Shown here: piece by piece, positions 1 to 9,806 of the stretch
How the letters are laid out: every line of letters begins with the position of its first letter
Numbering within the stretch: the first letter of the stretch is position 1
NCBI GenBank assembly: GCA_016192845.1
Contig: JACPTI010000118.1
Location: 1 to 64,000, forward strand
Direction: 5' to 3'
Length of the DNA stretch: 64,000 nt
DNA from: Acidobacteriota bacterium
GTDB lineage: Bacteria > Acidobacteriota > Vicinamibacteria > Vicinamibacterales > UBA2999
Translations under genes and position numbers: made by a program
Notes under the pieces: model-generated
What the model was told of the DNA's origin: nothing
Database searches by the model: none
What the model saw: the letters and a program-made list of their open reading frames with translations, nothing else

Positions 1-20
1 GCGCTCACCTCTCCACGAAA

Positions 21-145
21 CCGGGGCAGGCTCACAAGTCACAAGTCACAAGTCACAAGTCCCAAATCACTGCTGTCCCAAATCGCAAATCACACATGTG
101 TTTGCCTTGTGCTTTGTGACTTGTGACTTGTGACTTGTGACTTGC
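21..145. repeat. Heptamer (CACAAGT)n array followed by inverted (GACTTGT)n array; can form a long hairpin
   Basis: cacaagtcacaagtcacaagtcacaagtc at about 31-61 and gacttgtgacttgtgacttgtgacttg at about 117-144, separated by a lower-GC spacer. Confidence 0.9.
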
Positions 146-304
146 TCAGAACCCCGGCGTCAAGTTGAAGTGCTCGGTCGCCAGCACCTTAAAGTCGAAG
201 CGTTCGTACTGCACCTTGTTGCGACCGAAATACCGAGCGCTGGCTAGCGGGGCGACCGCCAGCGCCATGATCACGAGCAGCGGCGCGATGGTCCTGACAC
301 TCAT
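146..304 (-). pseudogene. 5' remnant of a secreted protein (ARYFGRNKVQYERFDFKVLATEHF), truncated at the heptamer array
   Basis: 52-aa ORF MSVRTIAPLLVIMALAVAPLASARYFGRNKVQYERFDFKVLATEHFNLTPGF with signal peptide; resembles N-termini of large PD40/TolB-like secreted proteins but stops at the repeat boundary. Confidence 0.5.
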
Positions 305-532
305 GGGGTGATCTAGCGCTAGCACCTCGGCGCGCGGGGCGCCGGGGCCCGCTCCTTTGCGCCGCGGGGTGCATAAGGCATTCCCCTAGGCACCCCAACG
401 CGCAAAGTCCGCGCGACGCCACCCCACCTTCGGCCTTCCTGACACGGTGCTCGGACCCGTGCTGAACCGCCTCGCAGACGAGGGGTACCTCGAATGGCGC
501 GGCGGGCAGTTCGTGCGGCGCGAGACGCAGCC

Positions 533-562
533 GTAGGGGCCGACCTCAAGGTCGGCCTCTAC
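533..562. repeat. Palindromic element GTAGGGGCCGACCTCAAGGTCGGCCTCTAC
   Basis: Near-perfect inverted repeat; second member at 28195-28224. Confidence 0.9.
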
Positions 563-1095
563 ATGAACAATTCCGCGACATCCGCCGCGCGCAGGTCGCC
601 GTATTCACCGGCGGGATCCTGCCGCTGAGGCCCGAGCAGCGCATCGACAAACAGTTCGACGCCCGAGTCGATCTGCACCCGGAGACCGCGTCCGGGCGCG
701 TCGGCGAGAGCGCGCGCCCGGCACGTGCCGGGATAGCGTTCGCCGCCGATGTCTTTTCGGGAGCACGCGCACGCGTAGACGTGGTGCGCGCGGCGCAGCC
801 CGGCGAGCGCCGACTCGTACATGCCTGTCCGCTCACTCTGGCGGACGGGTGGATGGCGCCCCTCGTCGGCTGCGAATCCGAGCCAGTCGAGGTCCTCGAG
901 CAGCGCGGCATCGTAATTCCGCCGGCTCCGGATCCGGTCGTGGTCCTCGATGCGCAGGAGCACCGTGCCGCCCAGCGCGCGGGCGACGCCCCAGACGTAA
1001 ATGGCGTTCACCACATGGCCGAGGTGCAGGTACCCTGTCGGAGACGGCGCAAACCGCGTCACCGGCGGGCGAGCGAGGCGCGGATGGACCGACAC
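559..1095 (-). pseudogene. gluQ: Truncated glutamyl-Q tRNA(Asp) synthetase
   Basis: APSPTGYLHLGH, RIEDHD, CACSRKDIGGERYPGTCR Zn-site-like region, then stops after GPQRQDPAGEYGDL; no KMSKS-like C-terminal half. Confidence 0.7.
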
Positions 1096-1115
1096 GGCAG
1101 ATCCTAATTATTCGC

Positions 1116-1832
1116 ATGATCCCCTGGCTCGGCCCTCGTGATCCGTTTCCGCCGGTGACCGTGGCGCTGCGGGATCCGAACGGCCTGCTTGCCGCCGGCG
1201 GCGACCTCTCCATCCCGCGTCTGCTCGACGCCTACGCCCGCGGCATCTTTCCCTGGTCCGGCGAAGGCGAGCCGCTCCTCTGGTGGAGCCCGGACCCGCG
1301 CATGGTGCTCTGGCTGCGGGAGCTGCACGTGTCGCGCTCGCTCCGCCGCCGCATTCGGGCGGGCGACTATTCCGTCACGCTCGACACCGGGTTTCGCGAC
1401 GTGATGGCGGGCTGCGCCGCGCCGCGTCGCGGGCACGACGGCACCTGGATCACGCCGGAGATGATGGACGCCTACAGCCGGCTGGCGGCGCTCGGGTACG
1501 CGCATTCCGTCGAGGTATGGACGCCCGGCGCGCTCGCTGGCGGCCTGTACGGCGTGGCGCTCGGCCGCATGTTCTTCGGCGAGTCGATGTTCAGCCGCGA
1601 GCGCGACGCGTCGAAGGTCGCGCTCGTCTTCCTCGCGCGCCAGCTCGAACGCTGGGGCTTCGAGCTGATCGACTGCCAGCTGGCGACCGCGCATCTGGCC
1701 TCGCTCGGCGCGCGCCAGGTTCCGCGAGCCGAGTTCCTGCGTCACGTCGACCGCCTCGTCCGCCGACCGGCGGTGCCGGTGCCGTGGGTTCTCGATGCTG
1801 ACCTGCGGGAGCCTGCGGGTACAATGATTTAG
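1116..1832 (+). CDS. aat: Leucyl/phenylalanyl-tRNA--protein transferase
   Basis: ORF starting MIPWLGPRDPFPPVTVALRDPNGLLAAGGDLSIPRLLDAYARGIFPW; adjacent to clpS/clpA. Confidence 0.93.
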   Translation: MIPWLGPRDPFPPVTVALRDPNGLLAAGGDLSIPRLLDAYARGIFPWSGEGEPLLWWSPDPRMVLWLRELHVSRSLRRRIRAGDYSVTLDTGFRDVMAGCAAPRRGHDGTWITPEMMDAYSRLAALGYAHSVEVWTPGALAGGLYGVALGRMFFGESMFSRERDASKVALVFLARQLERWGFELIDCQLATAHLASLGARQVPRAEFLRHVDRLVRRPAVPVPWVLDADLREPAGTMI

Positions 1833-1878
1833 GCAGTCTCACTCTGCAGGGAATGCGTGTAACGTGTGATTCCAGGAC

Positions 1879-2211
1879 ATGCCCGCGCCGCGCGAATCGA
1901 CGCTGACCGACGCGCGCACCGACCAGGCGCTCCAGCGCCCTCGGATGTGGCGCGTCCTGCTGCACAACGACGACTACACGACGCAGGATTTCGTCGCCTG
2001 GGTGCTGGAGACCGTCTTTCACAAGCCCCGCGCCGAGGCGTTTGCGATCATGATGAGCGTCCACCAGTCCGGCATCGGCGTGGCGGGGGTGTTTACGCAC
2101 GAGGTCGCCGAGACGAAGGTGAAAGCGACGCTCCGGCTCGCCGAGCAGCACGAGTTTCCGCTGCTCGTGACGATGGAGCCCGAACCCGAACCGGAGAACG
2201 TGAACCGGTGA
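1879..2211 (+). CDS. clpS: ATP-dependent Clp protease adaptor ClpS
   Basis: WRVLLHNDDYTTQDFVAWVLETVFHK, MMSVHQSGIGVAGVFTHEVAETK. Confidence 0.93.
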   Translation: MPAPRESTLTDARTDQALQRPRMWRVLLHNDDYTTQDFVAWVLETVFHKPRAEAFAIMMSVHQSGIGVAGVFTHEVAETKVKATLRLAEQHEFPLLVTMEPEPEPENVNR

Positions 2212-2225
2212 ACACAGAACCAGCC

Positions 2226-2240
2226 AAGGGCTTCGCCCTT
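2226..2240. repeat. Short hairpin AAGGGCTTCGCCCTT
   Basis: Perfect 6-bp arms; related longer copy at 33437-33517. Confidence 0.6.
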
Positions 2241-2256
2241 CGTAAATCATAAATTC

Positions 2257-4503
2257 ATGGCCACCCCTCCTGTTCCGTTCGCGCCCGAGACGCTCGAGAC
2301 GATCCAGCGCGCCTTCCGTCTGGCCACCGAGCGTCGTCACGACGCGGTCGGCCTGGAGCACCTGCTGAGGTCGGCGATCGATGAGCCGCAGGCGCACCAC
2401 GTGCTCGCGACGTGCGGGGTCGACCTCGACGCCCTCCGCCGGCAACTCGAGGAGGTGCTGGCGAAGGCGTTTACGCGCGTGCCGCCGCCGGGGACCTCCG
2501 AGCCCGAGCCGACCATGGCGCTCGACCGGGTGATTCAGCAGGCGATCGTCCACGCCGCCGTATCGAGTGCGAAGCACGTCGACACCGGCAGCCTCCTCGT
2601 CTTTCTCCTCCAAGAAGAGGAGAGCCACGCGGCGTACTTCCTGCGCCGCCAGGGGCTCGACCGCCTCACGCTGCTGCGCGTCATCTCGCACGGGAGCAAA
2701 CCCCAGACGGCGCCCGCGGAAACGGGTGAAGGCGAAGGCGGCGCGCCGGCGCCGGCCGACCCGCTGCAGGCGTACGCCACGGATCTGGTGGCAAAGGCGG
2801 CGGCGGGCCAGATCGATCCGCTGATCGGCCGCCGGCTCGAGCTCGAGCGGATGATTCAGGTGCTCTGCCGCCGGCGGAAGAACAATCCGCTGCTCGTCGG
2901 CGAGCCGGGGGTCGGCAAGACGGCGCTGGCCGAAGGGCTCGCGCTGCGCATCCATCAGGGCCATGTGCCGGAAGTGCTCAAGGGCGCCAAGGTGTACGCA
3001 CTCGATCTCGGAGCCCTGCTGGCCGGCACGCGCTATCGCGGCGACTTCGAGGAGCGCGTCAAGCAGGTGCTGGAACGGCTGAGCCGCGAGGAGAACGCGA
3101 TCCTCTTTATCGACGAGATCCACGCACTCGTCGGCGCCGGCGCGGCGTCGGGCGGCGCGATGGACGCCGGCAACCTGCTCAAGCCGGCGCTCGCCAGCGG
3201 CTCGCTCCGCTGCATCGGGTCGACGACGTTCAACGACGTGAAGCAGTCGTTCGACCGGGACCGCGCGCTGTCGCGCCGGTTCCAGAAGATCGACGTCCTG
3301 GAGCCTTCGGAAAGTGAGACGCTCGACATCCTCAAGGGCCTCCGGCCGCATTACGAGGCGCATCACGGCGTGAAGTATTCGGACGCGGCGCTCGAGAGTG
3401 CGGTGACGCTGTCGGCGAAGCACCTGAAGGACCTGCACCTGCCCGACAAGGCGATCGACGTCCTGGACGAGGCGGGCGCGGCCCAGAAGCTGCTGCCGCG
3501 CGAGGCCCGCACCGCGGACATCGGCCCCGAGCAGGTGGAGCAGATCGTCGCGAAGATGGCGCGGGTGCCGGTGCAGGCGGTTTCGAGTGACGACCGGAAG
3601 GCGCTCGCCGGCCTCGACGTCGAGCTGAAGAGGGTGATCTACGGGCAGGACGCCGCGATCGACGCGGTCGCCTCCGCCATCAAGCTCTCACGCTCGGGGC
3701 TGCGGTCGCCCGACAAGCCGATCGGCAACTTTCTGTTCACCGGCCCGACCGGGGTCGGCAAGACCGAGCTGGCGCGGCAGCTCGCGCGCATCCTCGGCGT
3801 CGAGTTCATCCGCTACGACATGTCCGAGTACATGGAGAAGCACGCCGTCTCGCGGCTGATTGGCGCGCCGCCGGGATATGTGGGCTACGAAGAAGGCGGG
3901 CTGCTGATCGACGCCGTCCGCAAGTCGCCCCACGCCGTGCTGCTCCTCGACGAGATCGAGAAGGCGCACCCGGACATGTACAGCATCCTGCTCCAGGTGA
4001 TGGATCACGCCACGCTGACCGACTCGCACGGCCGCAAGGCCGACTTCCGGCACGTGATCCTCATCATGACGACCAACGTCGGCGCGCGGGATCTGTCGGA
4101 TCGGCGGCTCGGGTTCGGCGAGACGGGCGTGGGCGCCTCCTCGCGCGGCGCGCTCGAGCGGACGTTCGCGCCCGAATTCCGCAACCGGCTCGACGCCGTC
4201 GTGCACTTCAACGCGCTCGGCACGCCGGAAATCGAGCGCGTCGTCGACAAGCAGATCGACGAGCTGCGGGCGATGGTGGCGCCGAAGGGCGTCGCGATCG
4301 AGCTCGACCCCGCGGCGCGCGCGTGGCTGGCCGCCAAAGGCTTCGATCGGGCGTTCGGCGCCCGCCCGATGGCCCGGCTCATCGAGCGCGTCGTCAAGAA
4401 GCCGCTCTCCGACGCACTCCTGTTCGGCTCGCTCGCCGACGGCGGCGCGGTGCGGATTATCGTTGAGAACGACGACATTCAGCTGGTAGTTGGCAGCCGG
4501 TAG
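2257..4503 (+). CDS. clpA: ATP-dependent Clp protease ATP-binding subunit ClpA
   Basis: 748 aa, two AAA+ domains ([26 protein letters not shown]), follows clpS. Confidence 0.95.
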   Translation: MATPPVPFAPETLETIQRAFRLATERRHDAVGLEHLLRSAIDEPQAHHVLATCGVDLDALRRQLEEVLAKAFTRVPPPGTSEPEPTMALDRVIQQAIVHAAVSSAKHVDTGSLLVFLLQEEESHAAYFLRRQGLDRLTLLRVISHGSKPQTAPAETGEGEGGAPAPADPLQAYATDLVAKAAAGQIDPLIGRRLELERMIQVLCRRRKNNPLLVGEPGVGKTALAEGLALRIHQGHVPEVLKGAKVYALDLGALLAGTRYRGDFEERVKQVLERLSREENAILFIDEIHALVGAGAASGGAMDAGNLLKPALASGSLRCIGSTTFNDVKQSFDRDRALSRRFQKIDVLEPSESETLDILKGLRPHYEAHHGVKYSDAALESAVTLSAKHLKDLHLPDKAIDVLDEAGAAQKLLPREARTADIGPEQVEQIVAKMARVPVQAVSSDDRKALAGLDVELKRVIYGQDAAIDAVASAIKLSRSGLRSPDKPIGNFLFTGPTGVGKTELARQLARILGVEFIRYDMSEYMEKHAVSRLIGAPPGYVGYEEGGLLIDAVRKSPHAVLLLDEIEKAHPDMYSILLQVMDHATLTDSHGRKADFRHVILIMTTNVGARDLSDRRLGFGETGVGASSRGALERTFAPEFRNRLDAVVHFNALGTPEIERVVDKQIDELRAMVAPKGVAIELDPAARAWLAAKGFDRAFGARPMARLIERVVKKPLSDALLFGSLADGGAVRIIVENDDIQLVVGSR

Positions 4504-4543
4504 CTTGTCGCTACCGGCTACCGCCTACCGGCTACCGGCTATG
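4494..4543. repeat. Heptamer CTACCGG tandem repeat between clpA and pdxH, with partial inverted copy in the clpA 3' end
   Basis: gccggtagcttgtcgctaccggctaccgcctaccggctaccggctatgg. Confidence 0.85.
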
Positions 4544-5173
4544 GCTATTTCCGACATCCGGCGCGAATACGAGGGCGAGCCGCTCGACGAAACGCGATCC
4601 GATCCCGACCCCTTCCGCCAGTTCGCGCTCTGGTTCGATCAGGTCCGGGAGCTCGAGGCCGATCCAACCGCGATGGCGCTCGCCACCGCCACGAGCGCTG
4701 GCCGGCCGTCGGTGCGGACCGTGCTGCTCAAGGCCGTCGACCCACGAGGGTTCGTCTTCTTTACCAATTACGAGAGCCGCAAGGCGCGCGAGATCGCCGA
4801 GACCGGGCGCGCCAGCCTGCTGTTCGTGTGGCGCTCGGTGAACCGGCAGGTGCGGATCGACGGGACCGTTGAAAAGGTCACGGACGACGAGTCGGACGCC
4901 TACTTCGCGACCCGTCCCATCGAGAGCCGCTGGAGCGTGTACGCGTCACGCCAGAGCGAGCGTCTGGAGAGCCGTGCCGTGCTCGAAGCGGCGTACGAAG
5001 CCGCCCGCCGCAGGCTCGGCAACGCGGTTCCACGCCCGTCCTGGTGGGGCGGCTACCGCATCGTTCCCGACGAGGTCGAGTTCTGGCAGGGGCGCGGGAG
5101 CCGGTTGCACGATCGCCTGCAGTACCGCCGGCAGGCCGACGGGATCTGGGTCCGAGAGCGACTGGCGCCCTGA
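4541..5173 (+). CDS. pdxH: Pyridoxamine 5'-phosphate oxidase
   Basis: DIRREYEGEPLDE, ATATSAGRPSVRTVLLKAVDPRGFVFFTNYESRKAREI, C-term EFWQGRGSRLHDRLQYRR. Confidence 0.93.
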   Translation: MAISDIRREYEGEPLDETRSDPDPFRQFALWFDQVRELEADPTAMALATATSAGRPSVRTVLLKAVDPRGFVFFTNYESRKAREIAETGRASLLFVWRSVNRQVRIDGTVEKVTDDESDAYFATRPIESRWSVYASRQSERLESRAVLEAAYEAARRRLGNAVPRPSWWGGYRIVPDEVEFWQGRGSRLHDRLQYRRQADGIWVRERLAP

Positions 5174-5253
5174 GAGCAGACGCCACCGTTTTTTGCGACA
5201 ATAGGCGGCTGTCACGCCCATCGTTCGGCACACACGCGGCCACGGAGGTTTAC

Positions 5254-5922
5254 ATGCGCAAGACCGCCATTACCTGCGTCTTGGCCCTCCTCGTCACCCG
5301 ACCCGCGCTTGCCCAGGAGTGGAATGAATACAAGAGCGTGCGGGACGGCTTTCAGGCGCTCTTCCCCGGTCAGCCGCGCGTCGCGGAGACCACGTGGAAA
5401 TCCCAGGCGGGCTTCAATCTGCCCGCGCGCGTCTACTCGGTTGAGCGTGGACGCGATCGCTATTCAGTGACCGTCGCCGACTATAGCGGCATCGAGGCAT
5501 TGGGAAAGGAGCGCGCCAAGACGTGCCCGGCGGGCGCGGAGCCGTGCCTCGGCGCCCCGAATCTCTCCGGCGTCGGGTACTGGAAGCACGACACCCGCGG
5601 CGCACCGCTGTATGCCGCGTCGCTGCTCATCAAGCGCGACGTCACGCTGACGGAGATGTTCTGGAACCAGTTCGACAGTATCTCGGGCATCACGCTGCAA
5701 TTGACCAGCAATGTCGATGAATCGCGCACGTTCGCCTATGTCGTGATGCACGAGATGAAGCTGTACATCGTCGAGGCCACGGTGCCGAAAGGGGCTCCGG
5801 AGCCGCTGCTGTTCGTCACGAGCTTCGGCCTGCTCGACAGGGCTGGGGACGAGCTTCGCTACCAGACGCTGTACTCGCACGAAATTCATGGGTTGAGGGA
5901 AGCCCCCGTCCCGGCACACTAG
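5254..5922 (+). CDS. Secreted hypothetical protein
   Basis: Signal peptide MRKTAITCVLALLVTRPALAQ; open to stop at 5922. Confidence 0.7.
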   Translation: MRKTAITCVLALLVTRPALAQEWNEYKSVRDGFQALFPGQPRVAETTWKSQAGFNLPARVYSVERGRDRYSVTVADYSGIEALGKERAKTCPAGAEPCLGAPNLSGVGYWKHDTRGAPLYAASLLIKRDVTLTEMFWNQFDSISGITLQLTSNVDESRTFAYVVMHEMKLYIVEATVPKGAPEPLLFVTSFGLLDRAGDELRYQTLYSHEIHGLREAPVPAH

Positions 5923-5945
5923 CGATCAGCGCGACCGGGTCGTTC

Positions 5946-6392
5946 GTGGACTACACTCGTGCGATGCCGGTGCTCGTCGTTCTCCTGATTCTTCTGGCGC
6001 CGACGCCTGCCGCCGCCCAGGAACGTCCTGTTCCGAGCGACTCCGCCCGCATCACCATTCCCGGCTGCGCGCGGGACCGCGCGTTTGTGGTGATGGAGCC
6101 CGGAGGGCATGAAATCAGCGCCTCCGGCATCCAGCCGGGCCGCCGGTTTCGGTTGTCGGGTCCGCGGCAGGTGCTCGCCGACATCCGGAAGCGCGAGGGG
6201 ACGATGGTGGAGATCACCGGTCTCGTGCGCAAGTCGGATCTGGCCGGCCCGGGTGGACTGAGGATCTTCGGTGGGCGTGTGCGCATCGGCGGCGCCCTTC
6301 CGCGCGACGCGGTCCGCGACCCGATGTACAACCAGGTGGTGATCGACGTCGAAGCGTTCCAGCTGCTGCCCGACCCCTGCCCGGGGCGGTAA
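5946..6392 (+). CDS. Secreted hypothetical protein
   Basis: MPVLVVLLILLAPTPAAAQ signal; start could be 5964. Confidence 0.65.
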   Translation: MDYTRAMPVLVVLLILLAPTPAAAQERPVPSDSARITIPGCARDRAFVVMEPGGHEISASGIQPGRRFRLSGPRQVLADIRKREGTMVEITGLVRKSDLAGPGGLRIFGGRVRIGGALPRDAVRDPMYNQVVIDVEAFQLLPDPCPGR

Positions 6393-6485
6393 CAGCGCCT
6401 TCGTGCTATTGTTCGCCCGATGAAACGGCAGCGGGGTGCTGCCGTGCCGGAGACCCGGCGAGAGGGCCGGGACAGTGAGTGCGCG

Positions 6486-9400
6486 ATGAGTCCCCTTCGC
6501 GTTTTCCTGTCTCCCTCCGCAGCCGATCGCCTGGCGGTCGCGCGCGATGCGCTGCGTACGTGTGCGCCCGGGAGCCGTGTGCTGATCGTCGGCGCCTCGC
6601 GCGGCGCCGCCGACGATCTCGCTCGCGACGTCGCGGCGGCCATACCCGCCACCTTCGGGATTCAGCGCCTGAGCCTCACGCAGGCGGCCGCGCGAACCGC
6701 GCTCCTCGCGCTCGCCGCCGGCCAGACGACTCCGAGTACCTGGCTTGGCGCGGAGGCGGTTGCGGCGCGCGCGGCCTTCGACGCCGGCCGCGCGTCGGCG
6801 CTCCGCTACTTTGCTCCGGTGGCCGACACGCCCGGATTCCCCCGCGCGCTCGCACGCACGCTGCAGGAGCTGCGCCTCGCGGGGCTCGGATCCGCCGTGC
6901 TCGCGCCGCTGCCGCTCGCCGGGCCCGACCTCGCGTGGCTCCTCGATCGGTTCGAGGCGTCGTTCGCAGAGACGTCCTCCGTGGATCGCGCGGGACTTTT
7001 TCGGGCCGCCGCGGCTGTGCTGCGCGAGGCGGCGAATCCGTCGGCGGGTCCGCCTCGCGCGCCCGTCGCACCGCTCGGCGGACCCCGCCCTACGTACGAT
7101 TTTGTCGTGCTGCTCGACGTGCCCATCGATGACACCGTCGAACGGGAGTTCGTCCACGCGCTCGTGGACGAGGCCGGTGCCGCGCTCGCCACTGTACCGC
7201 GCGGCGACCGCGACACACTCGACCGTCTCGCCTCGACTGGCGGAACGGTCGAAGAGCACGCGCCCGCGGGATCGACCGATCTGGACCGCCTGCGCCGGTT
7301 CCTGTTCGTCACCGAAGAGGAGCCGCCGCGCCACGAACAGTTCGACGGCTCCGTCCACTTCTTTTCGGCGCCGGGCGAAGGACGCGAGTCGGTCGAGATC
7401 GCCCGCCGCATCTTGGCTGAAGCGCGGAGAGACGTGCGATTCGACGAGATGGCGGTGCTGGTGCGCTCGCCGCAGCAGTACTTCGGCCTGCTCGAGCACG
7501 CGTTGCGGCGCGCGGGCGTTCCCGCCTGGTTCGATCGCGGCACGCGCCGGCCGCATCCGGCGGGGCGCGCCTTTCTCGCGCTGCTCGCGTGCGCGGCGGA
7601 ACAGCTCTCCGCGTCACGGTTTGCGGAATATCTGTCGCTCGGCCAGGTTCCCCAGATCGTCGTCGACGGCGAATGGGTGGCGTCGCAGGACGAGACGTTC
7701 GGGCTGCCCGATGAAGCTCGCGTGCCGGACGAAGACGCAGAGGAGGCCGAACCACCGGATCCCGGATCCCGGGTCCCGGATCCCGGCGTGATCGCTGGTA
7801 CGCTCCGGGCGCCCTGGCGCTGGGAGAAGCTGCTCATCGAAGCGGCCGTCATCGGCCAGGACGCCACCCGCTGGCAGCGCCGCCTGGCCGGAAAGGCGGC
7901 GGAACTCGAGCGCCAGATCGCGGAAGCCGAGGACGAGCACGGGGCCGACAGCGGCCGGGTACAGGCGCGGCGCCTGACGCGCCAGCAGCTCGAGCACCTG
8001 CGCCGCTTCGCGCTGCCGATCGTCGAGGAGCTGGCCGCGTGGCCGCGTACCGCCACGTGGGGCGCCTGGCTCGACGCCTTCACCCGGCTCGTGCCGCGCG
8101 TCCTGCGAACCCCTGCGCAGGTCCTCCGCGTGCTGGCCGACCTGCGACCGATGGCGGATATCGGCCCGATCGACCTGGACGAGGCGCGGCGGGTGCTGAG
8201 CGAGCGCCTCCTGACGCTCGAGACGGAGCCGCCGGCGCGCCGCTTCGGACGGGTGTTCGTGGGCACGCCGCAGCAGGCGCGCGGCCGCAGCTTCCGCGTC
8301 GTATTCGTACCCGGCCTGGCCGAGCGGATGTTCCCGCAGAAGCCGCTCGAGGATCCGCTGCTGCTCGACGAGCTGCGGACGGCCGCCGATCGGTCGCTGC
8401 GGACGCAGCCGCATCGCCTTGCAGGGGAACGGCTGCTGCTGCACCTGGCCGCCGGCGCGGCCGCCGAGCGCCTCTACGTGTCGTACCCGCGGATCGAACT
8501 GACGGAAGCCCGCGCCCGCGTCCCATCCTTTTACGCGCTCGACGTGATGCGCGCCGCCACCGGGCGCGTTCCCGATTACGAGTGGCTCGAGGAGCGCGCC
8601 CGCGAGGCGGGCAACGCCACGCTGGCCTGGCCGGCGCCGCCGCGGCCCGAGGACGCCATCGACGATCTGGAGCACGACCTGGCGGTGCTCCGGCGCCTGC
8701 TCGACGACAAGGACCGGGACGCGGTCAAGGGGCATGCGCACTATCTGCTGAAGCTGAACGAGTGCCTCCGCCGGTCGGTCATCGACCGGTGGGCGCGGGG
8801 GGAGAGCCGCTGGTCGGTGAACGACGGCCTGATTCGCGTTGTGGATGACACGCGGGAGATACTCGCCTCCGAACGCCTGGCGGCGCGGCCGTACTCGCTC
8901 TCGGCGCTCCAGCGGTTCAGCGCCTGCCCGTATCAGTTCCTGCTCGCCGCGGTCTACCGGCTGCAGCCGCTCGAGCAGCCGGAGCCGCTCCAGCGGATGG
9001 ACCCGCTGACGCGGGGCAGCCTGTTTCACGAGATGCAGGCGCGGTTTCTCCGCCGGCTCCACGACCAGGGGCGGCTGCCCGTCACTGCCGCGACGATCGA
9101 GCGGGCGCGCGGCGTGCTGGATGACGTGGTCGATCTCGTCGCCGCGCGCGCGTACGACGAGCTGGTGCCCGCCGTGAACCGCGTCTGGACCGACGAGATC
9201 GCCTTCATCCGCCGCGACCTGCACGGATGGCTGCAGTTCCTCGCCCGCGACGGGGAGGAGTGGCAGCCCCGGTACTTCGAGTTCGCGTTCGGATCGGTCC
9301 CGGGAGAACGCGACGCGGGGAGCGTTCGTGACGAGGTGACGCTCGATGGTGGATTCCGGCTGCGCGGCGCGGTCGATCTGATCGAGGAACACCGGACGTC

Positions 9401-9806
9401 CGACACGCTGCGCGTCACCGATCACAAGACCGGGCGCAGGCCGGACCGCATCGAGAAGGTCATTGTCGGCGGCGGCGCCGTGCTGCAGCCGGTGCTGTAC
9501 GGCATGGCGATCGAGGCGGCGCTCGGCCGGCCCGTCTCCGTCGGCCGGCTCTTCTACTGCACGGCCGCCGGCAGCTACTACGAGCATCCGATTCCGATCA
9601 CCGAACGCACGCGTGCCGCCGGTCTCGAGGTGCTCCAGGTGATCGACCGCGCGATCGCGAGCGGCTTCCTGGCGGCGGCGCCGACCGAAGACGCGTGCGC
9701 GCGCTGCGACTTCCGCCCGGTCTGCGGTCCCGACGTCTTCCGGCGGACCAGCCGGAAGCCGCAGGACCGGCTTGCCGATCTGCTGGCGCTCAGGAGCCGC
9801 CCGTGA
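6486..9806 (+). CDS. AddB/RexB-like PD-(D/E)XK nuclease with probable Fe-S cysteine cluster
   Basis: C-terminal LSALQRFSACPYQFLL, DHKTGRRPDR, ACARCDFRPVCG; helicase-like N-term; overlaps the downstream UvrD-type gene. Confidence 0.82.
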   Translation: MSPLRVFLSPSAADRLAVARDALRTCAPGSRVLIVGASRGAADDLARDVAAAIPATFGIQRLSLTQAAARTALLALAAGQTTPSTWLGAEAVAARAAFDAGRASALRYFAPVADTPGFPRALARTLQELRLAGLGSAVLAPLPLAGPDLAWLLDRFEASFAETSSVDRAGLFRAAAAVLREAANPSAGPPRAPVAPLGGPRPTYDFVVLLDVPIDDTVEREFVHALVDEAGAALATVPRGDRDTLDRLASTGGTVEEHAPAGSTDLDRLRRFLFVTEEEPPRHEQFDGSVHFFSAPGEGRESVEIARRILAEARRDVRFDEMAVLVRSPQQYFGLLEHALRRAGVPAWFDRGTRRPHPAGRAFLALLACAAEQLSASRFAEYLSLGQVPQIVVDGEWVASQDETFGLPDEARVPDEDAEEAEPPDPGSRVPDPGVIAGTLRAPWRWEKLLIEAAVIGQDATRWQRRLAGKAAELERQIAEAEDEHGADSGRVQARRLTRQQLEHLRRFALPIVEELAAWPRTATWGAWLDAFTRLVPRVLRTPAQVLRVLADLRPMADIGPIDLDEARRVLSERLLTLETEPPARRFGRVFVGTPQQARGRSFRVVFVPGLAERMFPQKPLEDPLLLDELRTAADRSLRTQPHRLAGERLLLHLAAGAAAERLYVSYPRIELTEARARVPSFYALDVMRAATGRVPDYEWLEERAREAGNATLAWPAPPRPEDAIDDLEHDLAVLRRLLDDKDRDAVKGHAHYLLKLNECLRRSVIDRWARGESRWSVNDGLIRVVDDTREILASERLAARPYSLSALQRFSACPYQFLLAAVYRLQPLEQPEPLQRMDPLTRGSLFHEMQARFLRRLHDQGRLPVTAATIERARGVLDDVVDLVAARAYDELVPAVNRVWTDEIAFIRRDLHGWLQFLARDGEEWQPRYFEFAFGSVPGERDAGSVRDEVTLDGGFRLRGAVDLIEEHRTSDTLRVTDHKTGRRPDRIEKVIVGGGAVLQPVLYGMAIEAALGRPVSVGRLFYCTAAGSYYEHPIPITERTRAAGLEVLQVIDRAIASGFLAAAPTEDACARCDFRPVCGPDVFRRTSRKPQDRLADLLALRSRP
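7755..7787. repeat. In-frame heptamer CCGGATC tandem repeat inside the AddB-like gene
   Basis: ccggatcccggatcccgggtcccggatcccgg, encoding PDPGSRVPDPG. Confidence 0.9.

Noticed and set aside
1-145. Possible CRISPR array
   Set aside because: Unit is 7 bp with no unique spacers of regular length; no cas genes anywhere in the window.
440-537. Short plus-strand reading TVLGPVLNRLADEGYLEWRGGQFVRRETQP*
   Set aside because: Looks like the end of a helix-turn-helix-type protein but is too short and lacks an upstream frame to support a call.
1591-3438. 615-aa minus-strand ORF across aat/clpS/clpA
   Set aside because: Antisense shadow ORF typical of high-GC DNA; low-complexity R/L/A-rich translation and the plus strand carries clear conserved genes.
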